A program made the position numbers and the translations under genes. Below are positions 22,504 through 28,948 of a stretch of 38,062 bases of DNA, one piece after another. Numbering within the stretch: the first letter of the stretch is position 1; every line of letters begins with the position of its first letter. The notes beneath the pieces are model-generated. The model saw nothing but the letters and a program-made list of their open reading frames with translations. It made no database searches and was not told the DNA's origin. This DNA is from JAJPXI01 sp051867655. GTDB taxonomy: Bacteria > Bacillota > Clostridia > Oscillospirales > Oscillospiraceae. The stretch covers positions 1 through 38,062 of the forward strand of contig JBJDYV010000070.1 in NCBI GenBank assembly GCA_051867655.1, given 5' to 3'.

Positions 22504-23913
22504 ATGGATTACAAAAAGCAGATCGACGCGTATTTTGACGCCAAAGAAGACGACCTGATCGCCGCCGTCACCCGCCTGTGCTCCATCCGCAGCGTGAAGG
22601 GGGACGCCGCCCCCGGCGCGCCCTTCGGCCCCGGCCCCGCCGCCGCCCTGGACGAGGCATTGAAGCTGGCGGGCGAGATGGGCCTGACCACGCGGAACGT
22701 GGACGGCTATGTGGGCACCGCCGACCTGAACGACAAGGACACCGTGCTGCACATTCTGGGCCACCTGGACGTGGTGGGCGAGGGCACCGGCTGGACCGTG
22801 TGCGAGCCCTACGAGCCCAAGGTGGTGGACGGCTGCATCTACGGCCGGGGCACCTCCGACGACAAGGGCCCCATGGTGGCGGCTCTCATGGCCATGCAGT
22901 GCGTCAAGGACCTGAACGTCCCCCTGACCCACAACGCCAAGGCCATCCTGGGCACCGACGAGGAGAGCGGCAGCGCGGACATCGCCTACTACTACTCCAA
23001 GGAGCCCTACGCCCCCTGCTCCTTCTCCCCCGACGCCGATTTCCCCGTCATCAACATCGAAAAGGGCATGTACCGCCCCACCTTCACCATGGAGTGGGAG
23101 CCGGAGACCGAGGGCCCCCGGGTGGTGTCCTTCCACGGCGGCTTCCGCCTGAACGTGGTGCCCGCCGAGGCCGAGTGCGTGGTGGAGGGCCTGCCCATGC
23201 GGGGCCTGTACGCCGTGGCCATGCGGGTGGGCCAGTCCACCGGCGTGGAGTTCCGCATCAAGCACCTGGAAAACGACCGCATCCAGATCAAGGCCCTGGG
23301 CCAGGGTGGCCACGCCATGGCGCCGGAGAAGTGCCGCAACGCCATCACCGCCCTGCTGGCCGTTCTGTACGTGTGTCCCCTGAAGGAGGACCTGGGCAGC
23401 ACGAAGGCCGTGCGCGCCCTGTTTGAGCTGATGCCCCCCAAGGACACCCGGGGCGCGGGCCTGGGCATCGACCAGAAGGATGAGCTGTCCGGCGAGCTGA
23501 CGGTGGCCTTCACCATGCTGGACCTGGACGATAAGGGCATCACCGGCCGCTTCGACAGCCGCGTGCCCATCTGCGCCAGCGAGGAAAACTGCAAAAAGGT
23601 GGCGGAGGCCGCCTTTGCCAAGTACGGCTACACCTGCACCGGCGACATGGCCGCCCCCCACCACACGCCCGCCGACTCCCCCTTCGTGCAGACCCTGCTG
23701 AAGTGCTACGAGCAGTACACCGGCGAGAAGGGCGAGTGCCTGGCCATCGGCGGCGGCACCTACGTCCACGACATCCCCGGCGGCGTGGCCTTCGGCCCCG
23801 TCATGCCCGGCTTTGTCACCAACCTGCACGGCCCCGACGAGCACATGTCGGTCCAAGACCTGCTGACCGCCGCCAAAATCTTCGCCCAGGTCATCATCGA
23901 CCTGTGCGCCTGA
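22504..23913 (+). CDS. pepV: M20 dipeptidase, PepV-like
   Basis: A 469-aa cytoplasmic metallopeptidase. The di-zinc ligands match PepV in both motif and numbering: His87 (GHLDVV), Asp119 (GRGTSDDKG), Glu153/Glu154 (GTDEES), Asp177 (FSPDADF) and His442 (NLHGPDEH), with Asp89 beside the first ligand. The internal lid domain spans about 185-385. The enzyme cleaves dipeptides with an unblocked N-terminus, a step in peptide use; some members are Mn2+-dependent dipeptidases of the Sapep type. The start at 22504 has TGGGAGG four to five bases upstream. It follows the PAS-HTH gene by 20 bp and precedes a lipoprotein gene by one base, so a short operon is likely. Confidence 0.88.
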   Translation: MDYKKQIDAYFDAKEDDLIAAVTRLCSIRSVKGDAAPGAPFGPGPAAALDEALKLAGEMGLTTRNVDGYVGTADLNDKDTVLHILGHLDVVGEGTGWTVCEPYEPKVVDGCIYGRGTSDDKGPMVAALMAMQCVKDLNVPLTHNAKAILGTDEESGSADIAYYYSKEPYAPCSFSPDADFPVINIEKGMYRPTFTMEWEPETEGPRVVSFHGGFRLNVVPAEAECVVEGLPMRGLYAVAMRVGQSTGVEFRIKHLENDRIQIKALGQGGHAMAPEKCRNAITALLAVLYVCPLKEDLGSTKAVRALFELMPPKDTRGAGLGIDQKDELSGELTVAFTMLDLDDKGITGRFDSRVPICASEENCKKVAEAAFAKYGYTCTGDMAAPHHTPADSPFVQTLLKCYEQYTGEKGECLAIGGGTYVHDIPGGVAFGPVMPGFVTNLHGPDEHMSVQDLLTAAKIFAQVIIDLCA

Positions 23914-23914
23914 T

Positions 23915-24556
23915 ATGAAGCGGCTGAAAAGCGCCGTTCTGGCGCTGCTTTGTCTGCTATTGCTGACCGGCTGCGGCGTCACGGAGCTGAACGCCACCGG
24001 ATATGTGGAAGGGCTGCTGGACGAGACCTACAAAGGGGTGTACGCCGAGACCTACCTGGCCCTGGTGGGCCTGACGGAGGAGGAGGCCGCGGCCGACCAT
24101 CAGGCCGGGCTGGAGGCGGAGTACGAGCGTTTTTCCGTCTATTTCCGGCTGGATAAAAACGCCGTGTCTCAGGAGACCCGGGACGCCTTCGTGGAGTACC
24201 TGGGCCGGGTGTACGCCCAGGCGCGCTACAGCGTGGACCACGCCACCCGCAGCGACAGCGGCGCGTGGCTGGTGGAGGTCACGGTGCAGCCCATCCGGAC
24301 GCTGGCGGTGCTGGCGGACCGGGTGCCGGAGCTGCGCGAAGAATTCAACGCCCTGGAGGGCGTGGACGCGGCGGACCGGGAGGAGGTCTGGGCCAGCCTG
24401 GTCCTGGAGGCCTGCCAAAGCGCCGGGATGGAGTTCGGCGAGAAGACCACCATCGCCGTGCGCCTAGTGCCCGATGAGGATGGGTATTACTCCATCGGCG
24501 CCCGGGATTTTTATAACCTGGACGCGCTGATCCTGAGTTATGAGCGCGGAGGATAG
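23915..24556 (+). CDS. Hypothetical lipoprotein
   Basis: A 213-aa protein with a lipoprotein signal peptide (MKRLKSAVLALLCLLLLTGC; lipobox LTGC, lipidated Cys20), so it is anchored on the outer face of the membrane. The mature part is acidic and helical, with no cysteine clusters: GYVEGLLDETYKGVYAETYLALVG, then a DUF5105-like alternating pattern. I do not recognise the family with confidence. The ATG is one base past the pepV stop and has no separate strong ribosome-binding site, so translation probably depends on readthrough from pepV. A role with the dipeptidase is only suggested by position. Confidence 0.68.
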   Translation: MKRLKSAVLALLCLLLLTGCGVTELNATGYVEGLLDETYKGVYAETYLALVGLTEEEAAADHQAGLEAEYERFSVYFRLDKNAVSQETRDAFVEYLGRVYAQARYSVDHATRSDSGAWLVEVTVQPIRTLAVLADRVPELREEFNALEGVDAADREEVWASLVLEACQSAGMEFGEKTTIAVRLVPDEDGYYSIGARDFYNLDALILSYERGG

Positions 24557-24597
24557 GCGCATAGGGGAGCCATGGACCGGAGCGAGGACGAAAAACC

Positions 24598-24625
24598 GAA
24601 GCCGCCGCAGGCGGCTGTTTTGAGT
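24598..24625 (+). terminator. Possible weak terminator after the lipoprotein gene
   Basis: AAGCCGCC and GGCGGCTGTTTTG form a short GC hairpin with loop GCA followed by TTTT. The GCC-GCA-GGC hairpin is reused at 25423-25429 and 25452-25458. Confidence 0.45.
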
Positions 24626-24692
24626 CCGAGACGGAGGGAAGGCGACCCGGCCATGCGCCCAATCCGCAGCGTGACAGGCTGGGGGGCAAACC

Positions 24693-25331
24693 ATGCGAAC
24701 AAACAAAGAATACATTGGCCCCTATACGCTGGAGCAGCGCCCGGGGGTGTTCCCCCTGGGCAGCGACAGTCAGGCCCTGGGGGGCTTTGTCCAGGTGCGG
24801 CGGAACGAAACGGTGTGCGACCTGGGCTGCGGCTCGGGGGTGCTGGGGCTGTACCTGCTCGCCCGGGAGCCGTCCCTGCGCGTCACCGGCCTGGAGCTGA
24901 ACGGGGACGCCGCCGAGCTGGCCCGGGAGAACTTCGCCGCCAACGGCCTGACCGCCCAGGTGGTGCGGGGGGACCTGCGCGCCGTCCGCTCGCTGTTCCC
25001 CGCCGGGGGATTCGACCTGGCGGTGTCCAACCCGCCCTATTTCGCCGCCGGGTCGGGCTACAGCGGCGGCGCCGAGCGCATGGAGGAGACCTGCACCCTG
25101 GAGGACGTGTGCGCCGCGGCGGGCTGGCTGGTGAAAAACGGCGGGCGCTTCGCCCTGGTCCACCGCCCGGAGCGCCTGGCGGATCTGTTCTGCACTCTGC
25201 GCGCGTACGGTCTGGAGCCCAAACGGATGCAGTTCGTCCAGGCCCGGGACCTGCCGCCCTCGGCGGTGCTGATCGAAACCTATAAACAGGCAAAGCCGGG
25301 ATTGACGATCCTGCCCGCCCTTTCCCTGTAG
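24693..25331 (+). CDS. tRNA1(Val) A37 N6-methyltransferase-type protein
   Basis: A 212-aa SAM-dependent methyltransferase of the TrmN6/YfiC type. SAM-binding motif I is DLGCGSG (43-49), acidic LELN at 67-70 binds the ribose, and NPPY (113-116) is the catalytic motif for exocyclic-amine methylation. Upstream LGSDSQALGGFV is typical of this group. It methylates A37 of a tRNA in E. coli; the clostridial substrate is not proven. It is followed by rsmI, a common pairing of RNA-modifying genes in Firmicutes. The stop TAG (25329-25331) is the first three bases of a REP palindrome. Confidence 0.82.
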   Translation: MRTNKEYIGPYTLEQRPGVFPLGSDSQALGGFVQVRRNETVCDLGCGSGVLGLYLLAREPSLRVTGLELNGDAAELARENFAANGLTAQVVRGDLRAVRSLFPAGGFDLAVSNPPYFAAGSGYSGGAERMEETCTLEDVCAAAGWLVKNGGRFALVHRPERLADLFCTLRAYGLEPKRMQFVQARDLPPSAVLIETYKQAKPGLTILPALSL

Positions 25332-25376
25332 GGGCGCATAGTATGCGCCCGCGGGCGGCTGATAGCCGCCCCTGCA
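25329..25376. repeat. REP palindrome pair at the methyltransferase stop codon
   Basis: TAGGGGCGCATAG ... ATGCGCCCG is directly followed by GCGGGCGGCTG ... AGCCGCCCCTG. The first three bases are the stop codon of the upstream gene. Confidence 0.88.
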
Positions 25377-25383
25377 TAATCCC

Positions 25384-25500
25384 AGGAATGCTGAATGATG
25401 AATGCAGAATAACGGAATTCGCCGCAGGCGAAGGGATTCCAATTTATTTGCCGCAGGCAAATTCCAAAATTCAGCATTCAGCATTCTGCATTTTGCATTG
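25384..25500. repeat. Heptamer repeat locus 4, bracketing two GCC-GCA-GGC hairpins
   Basis: Left arm: GAATGCT, GAATGAT, GAATGCA, GAATAAC. Right arm: the inverse-oriented CAGCATT, CAGCATT, CTGCATT, TTGCATT. Between them lie TTCGCC-GCA-GGCGAA (25420-25434) and TTTGCC-GCA-GGCAAA. The whole can fold as one large cruciform just ahead of rsmI. Confidence 0.72.
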
Positions 25501-25523
25501 ATGATACGATCGAGGTGACATTG

Positions 25524-26366
25524 ATGGCAGGCGTTCTCTATCTCGTCCCCACGCCCATCGGAAACCTGGGGGACATCTCCCGCCGGGCGGCGGAGACCCT
25601 GGCCCAGGCGGACTTCATCGCCGCCGAGGACACCCGGGTGTCCCTGAAGCTGCTGAACCATCTGGGGCTGAAAAAGCCCCTGGTGTCCTACTACCGCCAC
25701 AACACCGAAACCGCCGGGCCCGCCATCCTGAACCGCATCCTGGCGGGCGAGAGCTGCGCCCTGGTCACCGACGCGGGCACCCCCGCCATCAGCGACCCCG
25801 GCGAGGAGCTGGTGGCCCTCTGCGCCCGGAACGGCGTGGAGGTCATCTCCATCCCCGGCCCCTGCGCCCTGGTCACCGCCCTGGCGGTGTCCGGTCTGCC
25901 CACGGGGCGCTTCACCTTTGAGGGCTTCCTGCCCACCAACAAAAAGAACCGCCGCGCCCAGCTGGACTCCCTGCGCTGCGAGGAGCGCACCATGGTCTTT
26001 TACGAGGCCCCCCACAAGCTGCGCGCCACCCTGGGCGACCTGCGGGAGACCTTCGGCGGGGAGCGGCGCCTCACCCTCTGCCGGGAGCTGACCAAGCTGC
26101 ACGAGGAGATCTTCCGCACCACCCTGGACGGGGCGTCGGCGCGCTACGCCGAACAGGAACCCAAGGGGGAATTCGTCCTGGTGGTGGAGGGCGCGCCCCC
26201 CGCGCGGCCCGAGGCGGTCACCCCCGAGACGGCCCTGCAAAGGGTGGAGGAATTGCGGAATCAGGGCCTGTCCCTGAAGGCCGCCGCCAGGCAGGCCGCG
26301 GAGGAATTATCCCTGCCCAAAAACAAGCTGTACGACCTGGCGCTGGGCAAGGAAACGGTTTTGTAA
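25524..26366 (+). CDS. rsmI: 16S rRNA 2'-O-methyltransferase RsmI
   Basis: A 280-aa cytoplasmic enzyme of the tetrapyrrole-methylase fold that 2'-O-methylates C1402 of 16S rRNA in the decoding centre. Recognisable blocks are LYLVPTPIGNLGDISRRA (5-22), AAEDTRVSLKLLNHL, LVTDAGTPAISDPGEELV and FYEAPHKLRATLGDL. The length matches family members. The start at 25524 is chosen because GAGGTG lies eight bases upstream; the GTG of that same site is an earlier in-frame codon. It follows the TrmN6-like methyltransferase. Confidence 0.93.
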   Translation: MAGVLYLVPTPIGNLGDISRRAAETLAQADFIAAEDTRVSLKLLNHLGLKKPLVSYYRHNTETAGPAILNRILAGESCALVTDAGTPAISDPGEELVALCARNGVEVISIPGPCALVTALAVSGLPTGRFTFEGFLPTNKKNRRAQLDSLRCEERTMVFYEAPHKLRATLGDLRETFGGERRLTLCRELTKLHEEIFRTTLDGASARYAEQEPKGEFVLVVEGAPPARPEAVTPETALQRVEELRNQGLSLKAAARQAAEELSLPKNKLYDLALGKETVL

Positions 26367-26443
26367 GGAACCGAATGATTTCCTTTTTTGTAAATATTTG
26401 TCGGTTTTTGAAATAACAAATAGTATATATAGGCTGAATGATT

Positions 26444-26475
26444 AAAAAAACGGCCGCCGGAATATTCCGGCGGCC
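26444..26475 (-). terminator. Terminator of the AbrB-type gene
   Basis: A perfect GGCCGCCGGAAT/ATTCCGGCGGCC palindrome (26452-26475) is followed on the minus strand by GTTTTTTT. It may also stop rsmI transcription. Confidence 0.9.
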
Positions 26476-26489
26476 TTATCGTTTGCTTC

Positions 26490-26735
26490 TTACTCTTTCT
26501 CGTGCAGTTCCTTCAGGCAGTTGGCGCAGATGTTCTTTCCCTTAAAGTTGACCACATCGTGGGCGCTGTCGCAGAAAATGCAGGCGGCTTGGTACTTTTT
26601 CAGCACGATGGAATCCCCGTCCACATAAATTTCAAGGGCGTCCCGCTCTGCGATTCCCAGCGTGCGGCGCAGCTCGATGGGCAGAACGATGCGTCCCAGC
26701 TCATCCACCTTTCGTACGATCCCGGTCGATTTCAT
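26490..26735 (-). CDS. AbrB/SpoVT-family regulator with zinc-ribbon tail
   Basis: An 81-aa protein. Residues 1-47 are a swapped-hairpin AbrB DNA-binding domain (STGIVRKVDELGRIVLPIEL, RRTLGI, IYVDGDSIVLKKY). The tail has two CxxC pairs (Cys52/Cys55 and Cys70/Cys73), a small zinc ribbon seen in a clostridial AbrB subgroup. Such proteins are transition-state or sporulation-timing regulators that bind as dimers or tetramers. The start has AGAAGGAG eight to nine bases upstream. Its promoter is TTGACA-16-TATAAT (26788-26815), and it is divergent from spmA. Confidence 0.88.
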   Translation of the reverse strand: MKSTGIVRKVDELGRIVLPIELRRTLGIAERDALEIYVDGDSIVLKKYQAACIFCDSAHDVVNFKGKNICANCLKELHEKE

Positions 26736-26787
26736 ATTCGTCGCTCCTTCTAAAATTTTTCAGTTGGCTTCGTTTAATAACAGGAAC

Positions 26788-26815
26788 ATTATAACATTAT
26801 GTATTTATTTGTCAA
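26788..26815 (-). promoter_or_regulatory. Promoter of the AbrB-type gene
   Basis: On the minus strand, TTGACA (plus-strand TGTCAA 26810-26815) and TATAAT (ATTATA 26788-26793) are 16 bp apart in an AT-rich tract. Confidence 0.82.
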
Positions 26816-26944
26816 CACGAAAAATGGAAATTTTTTGTGAACAAATTGTTTTTTCTTTCCTTTTTCTCGAAGGAAGTATTTTCCAGTCGAGGGGATGGTA
26901 TACCAGGGACGAGCGCGGCATAGGTTGGACGGAGGTGGGACGAG

Positions 26945-27523
26945 ATGACGATGGGAATCATTTGGGCGGCCATGGTGGCCATTTCGGTGGTATGCGGACT
27001 GGCCACGGGGCGGATCGACGCGGTGGCGGCGGGGGCGCTGGACGGCGCGGCCCAGGCGGTGGAGCTGTGTCTGGCCATGACGGGAGTGCTCTGCCTCTGG
27101 ATGGGGGTCATGGAGATCATGCGCCGCTCCGGCTTAAGCGACAAGCTGGCCCGGCTGCTGCGGCCGGTGCTGAAGCGGCTGCTTCCCGACTTCGCCGGGG
27201 ACAAGGCGGTCATGGACACGGTGGCGGCCAATATGTCGGCCAACCTGCTGGGCCTGGGCAACGCCGCCACCCCCCTGGGCATGGAGGCGGCGCGGCTGAT
27301 GAGCAAAAAAAGCCCCGGCGTGGCGTCCGACGGCCTTTGCATGCTGGTGGTGTGCAACACGGCGTCCATCCAGCTGATCCCCACCACGGTGGCCAGCGTG
27401 CGCGCGGCGGCGGGCTGCGCCGCTCCCTTCGACATTTTACCGGCGGTGTGGCTGGCTTCCGCCATTTCAGTAACCGTAGGAATTATAGCGGCGAAACTGT
27501 TTGGGAAAATGTGGCGCCGGTAA
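26945..27523 (+). CDS. spmA: Spore maturation protein A
   Basis: A 192-aa membrane protein of the SpmA family with about five hydrophobic helices. Conserved blocks are LCLWMGVMEIMRRSGL and ANLLGLGNAATPLGMEAARLM, the second being diagnostic. SpmA and SpmB act in the spore core to reduce water content and raise heat resistance. The ATG at 26945 is preceded by GGAGGTGG. spmB follows after about 100 bp, and the gap is filled by a REP pair, which separates two genes normally adjacent or overlapping. Confidence 0.92.
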   Translation: MTMGIIWAAMVAISVVCGLATGRIDAVAAGALDGAAQAVELCLAMTGVLCLWMGVMEIMRRSGLSDKLARLLRPVLKRLLPDFAGDKAVMDTVAANMSANLLGLGNAATPLGMEAARLMSKKSPGVASDGLCMLVVCNTASIQLIPTTVASVRAAAGCAAPFDILPAVWLASAISVTVGIIAAKLFGKMWRR

Positions 27524-27549
27524 AATTCATGCGAACTTGCGATTACAAA

Positions 27550-27605
27550 TGTAGGGGCGGATATCATCCGCCCGCCAACGGGAGGCTGATCGCCTCCCCT
27601 ACGGT
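27550..27605. repeat. REP palindromes inserted between spmA and spmB
   Basis: TAGGGGCGGATATCATCCGCCCG and a GGGAGGCTGATCGCCTCCCCTA copy lie head to tail. Confidence 0.9.
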
Positions 27606-27620
27606 GAAGGGGGTGACGGT

Positions 27621-28139
27621 GTGCTGATCGATATGATCGTGCCGGTGATCATCGCTTTTGTGGCGGTGTTCGGCTGCGCCAGGCGGGTGGACGTGTACGA
27701 CAGCCTGATCCAGGGGGCGGGGGACGGCCTGGGGGTGATGATCCGCATCGTGCCCGCCATGATCGCGCTGCTGACGGCGGTGGCCATGCTGCGCGCCTCC
27801 GGGGCGCTGGAGCTGGCGGCGGATGTGCTCGCCCCCGTGCTGAACTTTCTGGGCATCCCGCCGGAGACGGTGGCCCTGCTGCTGGTGCGCCCGGTCAGCG
27901 GCAGCGCCGCCCTGGGCGTGGGGGCCGAGCTGATCCAGACCTACGGCCCGGACAGCACCGTGGGCCGCACGGCGGCGGTCATGCTGGGGTCCACGGAGAC
28001 CACCTTTTACACCATCGCCGTCTATTTCAGCGCCGCGGGCATCAAAAAGACCCGCTACGCCATCCCCGCCGCCCTCTGCGCCGATCTGGCGGGGTTCATG
28101 GCGGCATCGTGGGCGGTACGGCTTTTCTTCGGAGCGTAG
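27621..28139 (+). CDS. spmB: Spore maturation protein B
   Basis: A 172-aa membrane protein of the SpmB family with gate/nucleoside-recognition-type helices. Conserved blocks are GAGDGLGVMIRIVPAMIALL, LLVRPVSGSAALGV and GSTETTFYTIAVYF, the last highly characteristic. It works with SpmA in spore-core dehydration. The start is GTG 27621 with AAGGGGG upstream. The stop TAG (28137-28139) is the beginning of a REP palindrome. Confidence 0.92.
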   Translation: MLIDMIVPVIIAFVAVFGCARRVDVYDSLIQGAGDGLGVMIRIVPAMIALLTAVAMLRASGALELAADVLAPVLNFLGIPPETVALLLVRPVSGSAALGVGAELIQTYGPDSTVGRTAAVMLGSTETTFYTIAVYFSAAGIKKTRYAIPAALCADLAGFMAASWAVRLFFGA

Positions 28140-28163
28140 GGGCGCATTCCATATGCGCCCGGG
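28137..28163. repeat. REP palindrome at the spmB stop codon
   Basis: A TAGGGGCGCATTCC ... ATGCGCCCG copy whose first three bases are the spmB stop; it abuts the promoter of tail-like gene A. Confidence 0.9.
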
Positions 28164-28169
28164 GACCGG

Positions 28170-28225
28170 ACAACATGGTACAAGTTTTGACCTCCCTTCG
28201 CGGTTTGCGAAGGGAGGTCTTTTTG
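28170..28225 (+). promoter_or_regulatory. Leader hairpin sequestering the Shine-Dalgarno of tail-like gene A
   Basis: Extended -10 TGGTACAAG (28176-28184), TTTTGACC, a perfect 13-bp stem (28189-28201 with 28207-28219, loop GGTTT), then TTTTTG and the ATG at 28226. The Shine-Dalgarno AGGGAGG (28211-28217) is within the 3' arm. The same hairpin is a terminator at 1742-1780. Confidence 0.7.
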
Positions 28226-28852
28226 ATGAAAAAGACAACTAATTATCAACTGAACCAATGGGACGCGGCGGACCCCATCCGGCGCGCCGACTTCAACGCG
28301 GACAACGCCAAAATCGACGCGGCGCTGGCGGCGAACGCGCAGGCGTTGGCGGACTATCAGACCAGCAACGACGCGGCGGTGGCGCAAAAGGCGGATCAGA
28401 GCGCCTTTGCCGACTACCGGCAGACCACCGACGCGGCCCTCACTGTTCTGGACACCGCATTGGCGGCCCTGGGCAGCGCGGGCAAAAACGCCCGCATCGC
28501 CTGGGGCACCTACACGGGTACCAATACCTACGGCGAGAGCACACCCACGTCGCTGGCCTTTGATTTCTGCCCGGTCATCGTCTTTGTGGGCAGCGACAAG
28601 CATGCCGGGAAGCACACCAATCCCTCGGTCTTTCTCCGGGGCCGCACCCAGGTCCCCCCGGACTGTATTTACGAGGGTATCTCCGTCTACATGACGGTCA
28701 CCTGGACGGACAGCGGGCTGTCCTGGTACAGCACCACAAGCGCGGACGCCCAGAACAACCGGAACACGGTCTATTGCTACGCCGCCATTGGCTACGACAA
28801 GGCAGCCGAAGAAGCGGGAGACGCAGGAGAAACCGGAGAAACAGCAGAATGA
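28226..28852 (+). CDS. Phage-tail-like protein A (constant N-terminus, variable C-terminus)
   Basis: A 208-aa protein. Residues 1-57 (NYQLNQWDAADPIRRADF, NADNAKIDAALAANAQALADY) match tail-like protein B. The rest differs: a short helical link, then GTYTGTNTYGESTPTSLAFDF, PVIVFVGSD and a beta-rich end, a pattern I associate with receptor-binding tips of clostridial phage tail proteins, and finally an acidic tail (EEAGDAGETGETAE). It has no signal peptide. The start at 28226 is favoured because AGGGAGG lies eight bases upstream, though within a hairpin. It converges on SLH 2 with a shared terminator, mirroring the 17-20.8 kb module. Confidence 0.65.
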   Translation: MKKTTNYQLNQWDAADPIRRADFNADNAKIDAALAANAQALADYQTSNDAAVAQKADQSAFADYRQTTDAALTVLDTALAALGSAGKNARIAWGTYTGTNTYGESTPTSLAFDFCPVIVFVGSDKHAGKHTNPSVFLRGRTQVPPDCIYEGISVYMTVTWTDSGLSWYSTTSADAQNNRNTVYCYAAIGYDKAAEEAGDAGETGETAE

Positions 28853-28855
28853 AAA

Positions 28856-28893
28856 AGCACCCCCAAGGCTTTGGCCTTGGGGGTGCTCTTTTT
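28856..28893. terminator. Bidirectional terminator between tail-like gene A and SLH 2
   Basis: AGCACCCCCAAGG (28856-28868) pairs with CCTTGGGGGTGCT (28875-28887), flanked by A-run and T-run so that it serves both convergent genes. Confidence 0.95.
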
Positions 28894-28948
28894 GCTTATC
28901 CGGTTACATGGGGTGATCGCTCACCGCCGTGAAGAGGAAAGCGGTCAA

